A stretch of 13,890 bases of DNA from HGM04593 sp045588345 (GTDB lineage: Bacteria; Bacteroidota; Bacteroidia; Bacteroidales; Bacteroidaceae), in assembly GCA_045588345.1 (NCBI GenBank), contig JAZNDZ010000133.1, forward strand, positions 1 through 13,890, written 5' to 3'. The number at the start of each line of letters is the position of its first letter. The stretch's first letter is position 1. Both the position numbers and the translations under genes were made by a program. The notes under the pieces are model-generated. The model searched no databases and had not been told where the DNA came from. It was given only the letters and a program-made list of their open reading frames with translations. Shown piece by piece: positions 1 to 8,551 of the stretch.

Positions 1-1
1 A

Positions 2-307
2 AAGATTTCCGGGGACGATATCAACAGAATAATTGATGAGAATGTAATGGTGTACGAAGGTGACTCACACACCGCACAATGTGGAGCCGATGTAATGCTG
101 CTATGCAAATTCCCCTACAGAGAAAAAATCTGCACTTATGGCAAGGGGGGATATATCTCCATTCACGAGGAGTACCCCCATTACTATACACTTGATATTT
201 ACAAGGAGGGCCACAAGCCCATTGAAATGCATCTGTTTGTTACAAACAAGGGCTCTGACAAAATAGACAGCTACCTGTCGGATATATGTGGCTCTTTGAA
301 GTTTTAG
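2..307 (+). CDS. 3' end of an unrecognised protein (partial)
   Basis: The frame is open from the first complete codon at position 2 to a TAG stop at 305-307, giving 101 visible residues; the true start lies before the window. The ATG at 47 is internal to this open frame and has no clear initiation context, so it is probably not the start. The visible part is soluble, with no membrane segment, and rich in aromatic, glycine and charged residues (for example GKGGYISIHEEYP, then YTLDIYKEGHKP). It has two cysteines near the middle and one near the C-terminus. I do not recognise a family. The 117 bases to the next gene hold no clear terminator, so co-transcription with the TonB_C gene is possible but not shown. 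Confidence 0.6.
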   Translation, partial: KISGDDINRIIDENVMVYEGDSHTAQCGADVMLLCKFPYREKICTYGKGGYISIHEEYPHYYTLDIYKEGHKPIEMHLFVTNKGSDKIDSYLSDICGSLKF

Positions 308-424
308 TATTAAGTGACAGAGAATCTTAAAGTGGGCGACTTCATAGGATTTAAAATTTGCGTCACAAGGCTAAAAAAAACAGGCGATATAAATTCAAAC
401 AGCTTCTAAAAACAAAATAGAATT

Positions 425-1442
425 ATGAAAAAGATATTTTTGCTTGCCTTTGCAACTTTTTTTGCTACACTTGCTGCAAATGCACAATACTTTCAGGTTG
501 ACACGGCAAGGCTGAATACGGCATACAGAGAACTCGTCAATAATCCTGATTCAAAGGAGAAACAGGAGGCGTTCTTCATATGCTTTTCCTGATAATTGGA
601 GAGAGTTCATAACAACCTACGGTTTTTGTTCAAAGGATGGCTATGACCTTACTATGTATAGTGCAGCACATGAGCATATTGCAGCGTTGGGTAGTAAGAT
701 GTCTTTAATCAATGACACTGTTTATTGTCGCAAACTGGTGAACATTGCTGTGGGCGGTGTGTACGGAGCCGATGCTCCAAACTATTTCAAAACAGTTCTG
801 CACCGCACTATGCAAGAAAAGGAGGGTGGAATGCTACATTGTATATCCCAGTTGCGCAAAGGACACCAGATGCAGTTCTGGCAGTTCTATTGGTCGTGCA
901 ATGGCAAGAGCGATGAATTTGAAAAGGAGTTTGCCCGCCTGTACGAGTTGAATACAGGCAAATATCCCGATATGATGAAGACGATGGAGATTGCGTTCCG
1001 TTATTTCTATAACGGTGTGAATATCGACGGCGGGTATCTGAAGGGCAGTGGAATTTGTTATGATAACAATGGGCAATATCTGTTTCCTGTGTTGGAAACG
1101 CAGGCGGAGTTTCCGGGTGGCAACAAGGTTTTAAAAGAATGGATAAAAAACAATCTGCAATATCCTAAAGAATGCGTGGAAAACAAAATTGAGGGGAGAA
1201 CTGTTGTGCGTTTCGTTGTAAAGAAAGATGGTTCGATAGACAACGTGAAAATTTTAAAAAGCAGCAGAAACAGCGAACTTGACCAAGAGGCTCTACGTCT
1301 TATGAATGACGAGGATATGCCCCAATGGATTCCGGCTACACATTTCAGCGAGGCAGAGGGCAAATTTATCAAAGTTGATTGCGCAGTTGTATTACCGATA
1401 GTCTTTAAACTCAACAATGTACCGACTTGCACTAATCCGTAG
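425..1442 (+). pseudogene. Secreted protein with C-terminal TonB_C domain, frameshifted
   Basis: The ATG at 425 starts a clear signal peptide (MKKIFLLAF..., ending LAANAQ), but this frame stops at 590-592 after 55 codons. The next frame has no stop from about 579 to the TAG at 1440-1442 and continues the protein sense. Dropping one base near 578 joins ...EAFF to YAFPDNWREF and gives about 338 residues. Residues ~50-225 form a globular region I cannot name. Residues ~229-325 resemble a TonB C-terminal domain: FPGG, WIKNNLQYP, EGRTVVRFVVKKDG, then a helix ending in PQWIPA. In this family the domain normally contacts TonB-dependent receptors, but here it follows a signal peptide, not a membrane anchor, so the protein is probably periplasmic or lipid-free secreted. 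Translation from the internal ATG at 654 would lose the leader and is unlikely. A sequencing error is possible; the site is not a homopolymer. Confidence 0.7.
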
Positions 1443-1503
1443 TAAGGTCAATTTTATGCTGATGTGGTGCTATACATTTCTTTATGCTTAAATCGTTGGC
1501 GGT

Positions 1504-1547
1504 GTAAACCTGAATTTTGCATAGGGAGATAAAGATAATCAGGTTAC
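1504..1547. repeat. Inverted repeat beside the terminator hairpin
   Basis: GTAAACCTGA (1504-1513) and TCAGGTTAC (1539-1547) are complementary apart from one bulged A, with about 25 bases between them. The right arm ends at the base before the perfect 21-bp hairpin starting at 1548. Both lie 3' of the TonB_C gene. It may add a second stem to the transcript end; its role is unknown. Confidence 0.45.
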
Positions 1548-1600
1548 ATATAATTGCAATGGTGGCTAAGATTCCAGTTTAGCCACCATTGCAATTATAT
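1548..1600. terminator. Perfect 21-bp hairpin between convergent genes
   Basis: The arms 1548-1568 and 1580-1600 are exact reverse complements (core AATGGTGGCTA / TAGCCACCATT), with an 11-base loop at 1569-1579. It lies 105 bases past the TonB_C gene stop and 16 bases past the minus-strand peptidase stop, which is where a two-way terminator for convergent genes belongs. There is no classical long T-tract on either side, though the A/T-rich outer stem gives a run of weak pairs at each edge. Termination is inferred from structure and position. Confidence 0.7.
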
Positions 1601-1616
1601 AGGTATTCTATAATTT

Positions 1617-4121
1617 TCAGTCGTTGTTCATCTCCTTGATGTCAACTTCGTTCTCTTTTGCTTCACCCAGCAGGTGCTTGCTGAAGAAGTCGGCCATCTT
1701 CCAGAAGAAGTACTCATCCTTGGTCTCGAAACCGTGCCTTTCACCGGGGAGAACAAGCATTTCAAAGCGCTTGTTTGCGCGGATTAGGGCATCTACAACG
1801 CGTGTGGTGTTTGCGGGGTGAACGTTGTTGTCCATGTCACCTGTTACCAGCAGCAAGTGCCCCTTGAGGCGGCCTGCAAGTTCCTGATTAGTACTTATGT
1901 TGTATGAGAATGTTGTGTCACACTCAATAACGCCGTCCTTGTTTGTCTTCTCCTTTATGTTCTCCTTTATGCCGTGGTGCTTCTCACTCCACCAGTTGTT
2001 GTATATGCGGTTGTCATGGTTGCCGGCACACGAAACGGCTGCCTTAAAGAAGTCGTTGTAGGTGAGTATGGCTGCTGTAGACATGAAACCGCCGCCTGAG
2101 TGTCCGTGGATGCCTACATTGTTGCCGTCGATGAAACTGTGGCGCGCAATGAGTTGCTGTGCTGCCACTTTCTTGTCTGCAAGGCCATAGTCACGCAGGT
2201 TGCCGTAACCGAAGTTGTGATACCACTTGGAACGGTTGGGGTGTCCGCCTCGGTTACCCACTGTGATGACAACAAATCCCATTTGTGCGAGGCGGTCTAT
2301 GCGGTTCATGCCGCTTGACCAGCTTTCGTTCACAGCCTCGGTCTGCGGGCCGGGATATACATACTCGATGAGTGGGTAGCACTTTGTGGAGTCAAAGTCG
2401 AATGGCTTGTACATTACTCCGTGCAGGTCGGTAATGCCGTCCGCGGCCTTCACTGTGAATCGCTCCGGGAATTTGTAGCCCGCAGCAAAGAGCTGTGAGA
2501 GGTCGGCCTTGCCAAGTTCAACACTCTTCTTTCCATTCTTGCTGTATACATAGTTAACCGGTGTCGTGTCCACACGTGATGCTGTAACTACAAAAGCCTG
2601 TCCGTTCCCGGCTACAGAGTAACTGCTTATGTTCATGTCTGTATCGTCAATCTGCTTCAGGCCGCTACCGTCGAAGTTGACGCTGAAAAGGTGTATGTAA
2701 TAGGGATTTTCATCCTTGTTGTATCCGCATGCGGTGAAGTAGATTCTTTTTGCCTTCTCGTCAACTGCAACCACATCTTCAACATGGTATGCACCTTCGG
2801 TTATTGCATTCTTTAGTGTACCGTCAGCATTGTAGAGATAAAGCATTGCCCAGCCTGTGCGCTCCGACCATTGGATAAACTGCTTGCCGCCGTTTACAAG
2901 GCGTATTGGCTTGCTTTCTATGCTTGTGTTCATCTCCTCGCGTACAAGTGCCTTTGCAGTGTCGCAGTCAAGCGATACGTAGCATACTTCAATCTTCTTC
3001 ATGTCGCGGCTTATGCGCTCGAAATAAAAACCGTTGTTGTCGCCAAGCCATATATGCTTGCGTGGCTTTTCATAGCCTGTGGCATGTGTACCCGGTTTGC
3101 CGAAGAGCCCCAGACGCTGTTGCTTGAACTGCGACACGTCAATTGTGCGGCTTGTCTTGTTCTCAAAGTCGAAGAGTTCCATTGTGGTAACCGGTGTCTC
3201 TTCGCCGGGCATTTGGTAGCGGTAGGTTTCCAAGGTGGGGCGTGGATTGCTCAATGAGTTTATTACCCACATTTTTGAGAGGATTGAATCGGCGCGGTGT
3301 GTCATTACAAAGTGACGCGAGTCGGGGCTCCAGAGTGCGTACACACGGTAGCGTTTGGTGCTGTCGGGTTTCTCGTCAAGTGAATGGTATGCGTAGCACC
3401 AGTTTGGGCGGCCGTTGAATGTCAGCCGGTGTTCTGCGACGGTTGTATCCTTGTCCCAAATACGTAACTTTTCCAGGTCCTCAATAGACATATACCACAG
3501 GTCGTAGTTCTTTTCGTATATGGCGTACTTGCCGTCTGGCGATACGCTTGCCCATGCGGGATAGGTCGGGTAGAGGTCGTCAATCTCGTCCTTTGTGCGT
3601 TCAAGGAGTTCGCCATTCTTCATGTCATATTCAAAGTAGAAGGTCTTGTTCATCTTCTTGCCCTTGTTCTCCTTGATTTTTGTACTGTCGTTTCGCTCAT
3701 GGCGAGGGAGTTCACGGTCAACTTCCTTCTTTGAAGCGATGTCGAAACGTACATAACGGCCTTCGCGGATTATCCGGTTTATGTTCACGGGCAAATGTTG
3801 CGCATCGTATGGGTCGCCGGTGCGCATGGTCACCTCCTTTGCCAGCCACTCCATGTTCCACAGTTCGCGCTTTGTGCCCTTCACTGCGTCAACAACATAG
3901 AACTTACGCTCTTTTGTGTCGCTCCATGAATAGATGAACTGTTTCCCGTCCTCAAACCATACGGGTAGTACGCGGGTCTGCTTTACCATTCTGCCTATTT
4001 TCTTGGGCGAAAAACGTTCGGCAAGCGCGTAGTTGGGTTTTACCTTGTTGTCATTCTGTGCATTGCCCATTGCAGCAACAAACAGCATTGGAAGGGCAAG
4101 GAGTAAAAGTAGTTTTTTCAT
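1617..4121 (-). CDS. Exported S9 family serine peptidase (DPP-IV-like)
   Basis: This 834-residue protein begins with a lipophilic signal peptide (MKKLLLLLALPMLF..., to GNAQ about residue 22), so it should act in the periplasm or at the outer surface. Residues ~35-550 resemble the DPP-IV N-terminal beta-propeller (for example YALWSPDS at 261-268 and RYQMPGEE at 301-308). Residues ~555-820 form the alpha/beta-hydrolase domain. The catalytic triad is visible: Ser675 in GHSGGG, Asp764 in GDMDNNVH, His796 in GERHGF; Tyr589 in VYPGPQ fits the oxyanion tyrosine. It probably trims proline-containing or other oligopeptides. The double-glutamate substrate motif of true DPP-IV (DWVYEEE) is missing: the aligned stretch reads NWCYAYH (240-246), so dipeptide release should not be assumed. 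It is about 100 residues longer than typical DPP-IV of this phylum. It follows the serine dehydratase gene by 57 bases on the same strand and may share its transcript. Confidence 0.9.
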   Translation of the reverse strand: MKKLLLLLALPMLFVAAMGNAQNDNKVKPNYALAERFSPKKIGRMVKQTRVLPVWFEDGKQFIYSWSDTKERKFYVVDAVKGTKRELWNMEWLAKEVTMRTGDPYDAQHLPVNINRIIREGRYVRFDIASKKEVDRELPRHERNDSTKIKENKGKKMNKTFYFEYDMKNGELLERTKDEIDDLYPTYPAWASVSPDGKYAIYEKNYDLWYMSIEDLEKLRIWDKDTTVAEHRLTFNGRPNWCYAYHSLDEKPDSTKRYRVYALWSPDSRHFVMTHRADSILSKMWVINSLSNPRPTLETYRYQMPGEETPVTTMELFDFENKTSRTIDVSQFKQQRLGLFGKPGTHATGYEKPRKHIWLGDNNGFYFERISRDMKKIEVCYVSLDCDTAKALVREEMNTSIESKPIRLVNGGKQFIQWSERTGWAMLYLYNADGTLKNAITEGAYHVEDVVAVDEKAKRIYFTACGYNKDENPYYIHLFSVNFDGSGLKQIDDTDMNISSYSVAGNGQAFVVTASRVDTTPVNYVYSKNGKKSVELGKADLSQLFAAGYKFPERFTVKAADGITDLHGVMYKPFDFDSTKCYPLIEYVYPGPQTEAVNESWSSGMNRIDRLAQMGFVVITVGNRGGHPNRSKWYHNFGYGNLRDYGLADKKVAAQQLIARHSFIDGNNVGIHGHSGGGFMSTAAILTYNDFFKAAVSCAGNHDNRIYNNWWSEKHHGIKENIKEKTNKDGVIECDTTFSYNISTNQELAGRLKGHLLLVTGDMDNNVHPANTTRVVDALIRANKRFEMLVLPGERHGFETKDEYFFWKMADFFSKHLLGEAKENEVDIKEMNND

Positions 4122-4178
4122 TGTGTAAATTCTATTGAGCTTTGTGTAACTCGGCTGATTACTTCTTTCTGAATTCTT

Positions 4179-5432
4179 TTATTCTTTCTTTTTGGTTATA
4201 TGCAGCGTGTCAAGAATCTTGCGGAATCCGCGACGTTTGCTGATGTCAATCTTTGCAATGCCGCCGGTCGATGTCTCTTTGTACAGGCTTGGCAGGTCGT
4301 GCCCGGTCTCTTTCATTACCTCAACTATGCGGTCATAGTCAATCTTGTGCTTGCCGTCGGAGAGTGCCGAGTATGTACATGCGTCAAGAGCACGCGATGC
4401 GGCAATGGCGTTACGCTCAATGCAAGGTACCTGTACAAGGCCGCACAGCGGGTCGCATGTAAGCCCAAGGTGGTGCTCGAGTCCCATCTCGGCAGCGTAT
4501 TCTATCTGATTTATCGTACCGCCGAACAGTTGGCACGCTGCTGCTGCTGCCATGGCGCAGGCAACACCTATCTCGCCTTGGCAACCTACGTCGGCACCTG
4601 AGATTGATGCGTGTTCCTTGGCTACATTGCCGAAAAGGCCGGCTGTGGCAAGGGCTCGCAAGATACGTATGTTGGAGCAGTTGTGCGATGTGTGCAGATG
4701 ATAGAGTACCGCAGGCAAAACACCGCTTGAGCCGCACGTAGGGGTTGTTACAATTGTGCTTCCGCTGGCATTTTCCTCGCTTGTGGCAAGTGCGTATGCA
4801 TATACTTTTGCCTTGCTGCTCACGGCAGCGTTGTACGACTGCGATTTGTTGAGATACACATTGGCTTTGCGCTGCAGGCCAAGGCCGCCCGGCAGTACGC
4901 CTTCGTTCTCAAGGCCGCGTCTTATTGTGCTTTTCATGGTCTCCCACACTTCGGAAAGGTAGTCCCATATTTCGGGCCCCTCGTACTTCTCGACATACTC
5001 CCAAAAAGTGCAGCCTGTCTCGTCGCACCAGTCCATTACCTCGTGTATGGTCGTAAGGGGGTATATATCCTCTTCGTTCTTGGTAGTCTCTTCGTTGGCG
5101 AGTTCACCGCCACCTATGCTGTATATTGTCCATTTGTCAATGACCTTGTCATCCTTTATACCTTCGAACAGCATCCCGTTCGGGTGGAAGGGAAGGAATG
5201 TATTTGGTTCCCAAATGAGTTCAAGCCTGGCAAGCGGTTCGAGAACTGCCATAATTGCCTTGTCGGTCATGTGCCCCTCGCCGGTGGCAGCAAGACTTCC
5301 GTAGAGTGTTACCCTGTATGTGTCGACACTTGGGCAACGCTCGGCGAATATCTTCGCAGCGCGGTTAGGCCCCATGGTGTGGCTGCTGGAAGGACCAAGG
5401 CCAATCCTGAATAGTGAACGTAGTGATTTCAT
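4179..5432 (-). CDS. sdaA: L-serine ammonia-lyase, iron-sulfur dependent (one chain)
   Basis: This 417-residue cytosolic enzyme converts L-serine to pyruvate and ammonia. The N-terminal domain starts with the family signature GPSSSHTMGPNRAA (13-26) and runs to about 150; the alpha domain occupies ~155-417. The latter carries SGSTIVTTPTCGSSG (223-237) and the three cysteines expected to hold a 4Fe-4S cluster: Cys284 in GCQGEIG, Cys326 in GLTCDP and Cys337 in QVPCIERNA. Their spacing (42 and 11 residues) equals that recalled for the Legionella enzyme cluster. The beta and alpha parts are fused, as in Gram-negative enzymes. The start at 5430-5432 is chosen because the family begins just before this signature. 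It opens the block read toward the peptidase gene, and the pair suits peptide and amino-acid breakdown feeding pyruvate. The leader upstream shows no riboswitch I can recognise. Confidence 0.95.
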   Translation of the reverse strand: MKSLRSLFRIGLGPSSSHTMGPNRAAKIFAERCPSVDTYRVTLYGSLAATGEGHMTDKAIMAVLEPLARLELIWEPNTFLPFHPNGMLFEGIKDDKVIDKWTIYSIGGGELANEETTKNEEDIYPLTTIHEVMDWCDETGCTFWEYVEKYEGPEIWDYLSEVWETMKSTIRRGLENEGVLPGGLGLQRKANVYLNKSQSYNAAVSSKAKVYAYALATSEENASGSTIVTTPTCGSSGVLPAVLYHLHTSHNCSNIRILRALATAGLFGNVAKEHASISGADVGCQGEIGVACAMAAAAACQLFGGTINQIEYAAEMGLEHHLGLTCDPLCGLVQVPCIERNAIAASRALDACTYSALSDGKHKIDYDRIVEVMKETGHDLPSLYKETSTGGIAKIDISKRRGFRKILDTLHITKKKE

Positions 5433-5645
5433 CTGTCTATGGTTCTTTTAAGTTCTTTCTTTTACCGTACATGTAAAGTCTGTTCCTTACAGTTTTTCAA
5501 ATGCGAAAATAGTGCTTTAAAGTGAATTTATCTAATATTTGCAATAGTTTGTTTGCCAATACTTCATATACTTCTTTAATATCTGTTATAACTGTATTGA
5601 GCAACTTCTTTTATCGCTTTCCAACCGGCTTTATGATTCTTGTTT

Positions 5646-6011
5646 TTAGTGGTATTTCTCAAATAATGGTTCCAGCAAGTCGGGAATGTCAAATTCGTGA
5701 ACCTTGATTCTTTCAAGACGTGATTTCCCCTCTTTTGTGAGTGACAAGTATATTTTTCGCTTATCCTGTTTGCCTAATCGACGTTCAATGAGTCTTTGTT
5801 TTTCCAATGATCCAATTACCTTTGAGGTGTGCGATGGAAGCAAGCCTGTCCTGTTGGAAATGTCTGATGCGGTAACATCTTCATTGCCTACGGCGCAAAG
5901 TATCATGGCTTCGTTTAAATTGACTCCATGTATCTCTGTCAATTCTTTCTCAAGATATGAGAGAGCTGCAAACAACTCTCTCATGACGCATATGCATGTT
6001 ATTTTCTCCAT
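5646..6011 (-). CDS. Small MarR family transcriptional regulator
   Basis: The 121-residue protein has a MarR winged helix: helices at ~32-42 and 47-55 (TASDISNRTG), recognition helix ~58-70 (LPSHTSKVIGSLE), and a wing at ~72-92 (RLIERRLGKQDKRKIYLSLT). N- and C-terminal helices for dimer formation flank it; at 121 residues it is shorter than the usual 140-150. Cysteines 6 and 8 form a C-x-C in the first helix, with a third at 39, so redox or persulfide sensing is possible, but this is inference. The start codon lies 10 bases after the stop of the sulfur-transfer gene, so the two are almost certainly one transcript. Self-regulation through the palindrome at 8582-8598 is the simplest model. Chance that it is a regulator of something else is small but real. 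Confidence 0.88.
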   Translation of the reverse strand: MEKITCICVMRELFAALSYLEKELTEIHGVNLNEAMILCAVGNEDVTASDISNRTGLLPSHTSKVIGSLEKQRLIERRLGKQDKRKIYLSLTKEGKSRLERIKVHEFDIPDLLEPLFEKYH

Positions 6012-6021
6012 TTTGTTTTAC

Positions 6022-8484
6022 TTATATGAATAAATTGACATTTGCTTGTTCGGCTCTCTCCATGTATGTGGCGACACCGCCAATCACTACATTGTCGAGT
6101 AGTTCTTCACGTTTTATCCCCATGACATCCATCGACATCTGGCAGGCGATGAATTCAACGCCGTTTTCAATGGCTTGTAACCTGAGTTCTTCTAATGAAG
6201 ATACATTTTTCTTCTTCATAAGGAAGCGCATCATCTTGCTGCCGATGCCCATCATGTTCATCTTCGAAAGAGCCAGTTTGGTGGAATCTGATGGGAGCAT
6301 CCAACCGAACATCTTGCCGAAAATGTCTTTTTTTACTTTAGGCTTCTGAGCCTTTTTTATGGCATTCAGTCCCCAAAAAGTGAAGAAGATGGATACTTTC
6401 TTGCCTGTGGCAGCGGCTCCGTTTGCAAGTACAAATGTAGCTAAAGTTTTGTCGAGGTCGTCGCTGAACAATATGAGTGTCTTGCCATTCTCTTCTTTTT
6501 CTACTTTGTCTGTTGTTCTCATTTTTGAATCGGATTTCTCGATTATAACATGGTGTATGCCATTCCCGGAGTGCTTCCCGATAAATATATTGCCGGTCGT
6601 GTGACACCATGCTTCGGCATCCCTTGGAAAACCTCCATCGGTGGCGCAAACTTCAATACGGTCTCCAGGCTTGACGGACTCGATGGATTTTTTCAATTTG
6701 AGAATAGGTCCGGGGCATTGGATTCCGCAAGCATCAACCTTTATTGTTGCGGTTTGGCTTGTGTGAGTGCCCGGATGTTCTTCCGGTTCATTGTCGTTAT
6801 GCTTTGTTACCGGGAGCAGTGGGGCTGTCGATGTTTCATATGTCTTGAGTCCGCCGATGAGATTGCGTACGTCTGTATAACCATTGCTTTTTAGAATGTT
6901 CGAGGCCAGGTAACCTCTTAAGCCCACGCTGCAGAACAGATATACCGGGCGATCTGCAGGCAGCTCTTTCATGCGGTCTCGCACTTCATCCAGAGGAATA
7001 TTAATAGCTCCCGGAATGGTTCCCAATTCTGATTCCTCCTTTGTGCGCACATCAACCAATGTAATCCGGGAGATGTCGGTTTCTGCTAAATCTCTCCAGT
7101 AGAGCGGTGTCATCTTGCCGCTCAGTATATTGCCGGCGATATATCCGGTAATGGCAACAGGGTCTTTTGCCGAAGAATAAGGAGGTGCGTAGGCATGTTC
7201 CAGTTGGGTGAGATCCTTTACTGTAGCCCCGTTCTTGATGTGCAGAGCATATTGGTCTATCCGCTTGTCCACACCGTCGTATCCTACAATCTGTGCTCCA
7301 TATAAGCGGCCATCTGTGGGTGAAAAAGTTATCTTTATGCTCATCTGTAATGCTCCAGGGTAATAACCTGCGTGTGATCCTGCATGCGTTGTGGCCGAGA
7401 GGTAAGGGATTCCCATTTGCTTGAGTCTTTTGGCCGGCAGTCCGGTGCTCGCAACTGTGATGTCAAAAACCTTGGCTATGGATGTCCCTATTGAACCTTC
7501 ATAACTAAGGATGTTGCCGAACACCATATTGTCTGCGACAATGCGTGCTTGGCGGTTGGCCGGGCCGGCAAGAAAATTAAGCCAGGGTTTTCCTGTGATT
7601 GGATGTGGAAACTCAATGGCGTCGCCAACGGCATAAATGTTCTCATCGGATGTCTGCAGGTGTCTGTTGACATATATTCCCTGCATTTCACCTAATCTCA
7701 GTCCTGCTTTCCTGGCTAAAGTGGTTTCTGCTTTTACTCCAATGGAGAGCAGAACCAAATCCGATTCTAACTTTATACCCGATTTGAAATGCACTGTGAT
7801 TCTTCCGTCCTTGCCGGTAAATGACTCCACGGCTTCTCTCAATAATAGTTGTATGCCTTTTTCCTGCAGGTGCTTGTGGACAAATGATGCCATGGAGAAA
7901 TCGATGGGATTCATGACCTGGTTGCCCATTTCTACAATGCTGACCTTGGCTCCTGCATGGTGTAGATTCTCTGCCATTTCCAGACCGATGAATCCACCAC
8001 CCACTATCACTGCATTTTTTATCTTTTTTTGTTGCATGTAGCTTTTTATCCTGTCCGTGTCGGCTACGTTTCGCAGAGTGAATATTCCTTCGTTGTCAAT
8101 GCCCGGCAGAGGAGGACGTACCGGGGATGCTCCCGGTGAAAGTAAAAGTTTGTCGTAACTTTCAGTGTACTCGCGTCCGTCCGAGGTGCGGATATGTACT
8201 TGCTTTGCTGCGGTATCGATGTCTATGACTTCGCTCTTTACGCGCACATCGATATTGAATCGTTTGCCGAAACTCTCAGGAGTCTGTACGAAAAGGCGGT
8301 CGCGTTCTTCAATTACATTTCCAAGGTAATATGGTAAACCGCAGTTGGCGTATGAAATGTACTCTCCTTTCTCAAATAGTATAATCTCGGCCTGCTCTGT
8401 GTTGCGGCGAATACGCGCGGCTGCTGTTGCGCCTCCTGCAACGCCGCCTACAATAATGAATTTGGAATTTGTCTTTGTTTTCAT
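6022..8484 (-). CDS. CoA-disulfide reductase / rhodanese / TusA / DsrE-like fusion
   Basis: This 820-residue cytosolic protein joins four sulfur domains. Residues 1-~450 are an FAD and NAD(P)H disulfide reductase: FAD-binding GGVAGG (13-18), redox Cys48 in NCGLPYY, NAD(P)-binding VIVGGGFIGLEMAE (159-172), and AVGDAIE (285-291). Cys48 as a lone active cysteine fits CoA-disulfide or persulfide reductases. Residues ~460-550 are a rhodanese with active Cys518 in the loop CSVGLRG. Residues ~578-648 are TusA-like with Cys590 in CPGP and a second cysteine at 586. Residues ~668-820 are DsrE/DsrF-like, with Cys781 in ACQMSMDVMG. Two polar linkers (~552-577 and ~650-667) separate the last modules. Rhodanese-fused reductases are known to cleave persulfides or polysulfides; here sulfur could pass Cys48 to 518 to 590 to 781, which is inference. 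All four key cysteines are intact. It heads an operon with the MarR gene. Confidence 0.92.
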   Translation of the reverse strand: MKTKTNSKFIIVGGVAGGATAAARIRRNTEQAEIILFEKGEYISYANCGLPYYLGNVIEERDRLFVQTPESFGKRFNIDVRVKSEVIDIDTAAKQVHIRTSDGREYTESYDKLLLSPGASPVRPPLPGIDNEGIFTLRNVADTDRIKSYMQQKKIKNAVIVGGGFIGLEMAENLHHAGAKVSIVEMGNQVMNPIDFSMASFVHKHLQEKGIQLLLREAVESFTGKDGRITVHFKSGIKLESDLVLLSIGVKAETTLARKAGLRLGEMQGIYVNRHLQTSDENIYAVGDAIEFPHPITGKPWLNFLAGPANRQARIVADNMVFGNILSYEGSIGTSIAKVFDITVASTGLPAKRLKQMGIPYLSATTHAGSHAGYYPGALQMSIKITFSPTDGRLYGAQIVGYDGVDKRIDQYALHIKNGATVKDLTQLEHAYAPPYSSAKDPVAITGYIAGNILSGKMTPLYWRDLAETDISRITLVDVRTKEESELGTIPGAINIPLDEVRDRMKELPADRPVYLFCSVGLRGYLASNILKSNGYTDVRNLIGGLKTYETSTAPLLPVTKHNDNEPEEHPGTHTSQTATIKVDACGIQCPGPILKLKKSIESVKPGDRIEVCATDGGFPRDAEAWCHTTGNIFIGKHSGNGIHHVIIEKSDSKMRTTDKVEKEENGKTLILFSDDLDKTLATFVLANGAAATGKKVSIFFTFWGLNAIKKAQKPKVKKDIFGKMFGWMLPSDSTKLALSKMNMMGIGSKMMRFLMKKKNVSSLEELRLQAIENGVEFIACQMSMDVMGIKREELLDNVVIGGVATYMERAEQANVNLFI

Positions 8485-8551
8485 GTCCGATGTTTTCTAA
8501 GTTGTTTAATCAATATCTTTTGGAAAATCCTTTCTTGCTCTAATGACGTTG

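Noticed and set aside
345..360. A promoter box (TAAAATTTG) before the TonB_C gene
   Set aside because: It has one base too many for TAnnTTTG and no convincing partner box.
654..1442. A separate gene starting at the ATG at 654
   Set aside because: The same frame is open and protein-like back to about 579 and joins the signal peptide coding sequence if one base is removed, so it is the rear part of a frameshifted gene.
5504..5511. A possible -7 box (minus-strand TATTTTCG) for the serine dehydratase gene
   Set aside because: It has one mismatch and no TTTG at a workable distance upstream, so it is too weak to list.
5540..5645. A terminator after the MarR gene
   Set aside because: Only a short palindrome (GTTATAAC) and no stable stem with a T-run was found.
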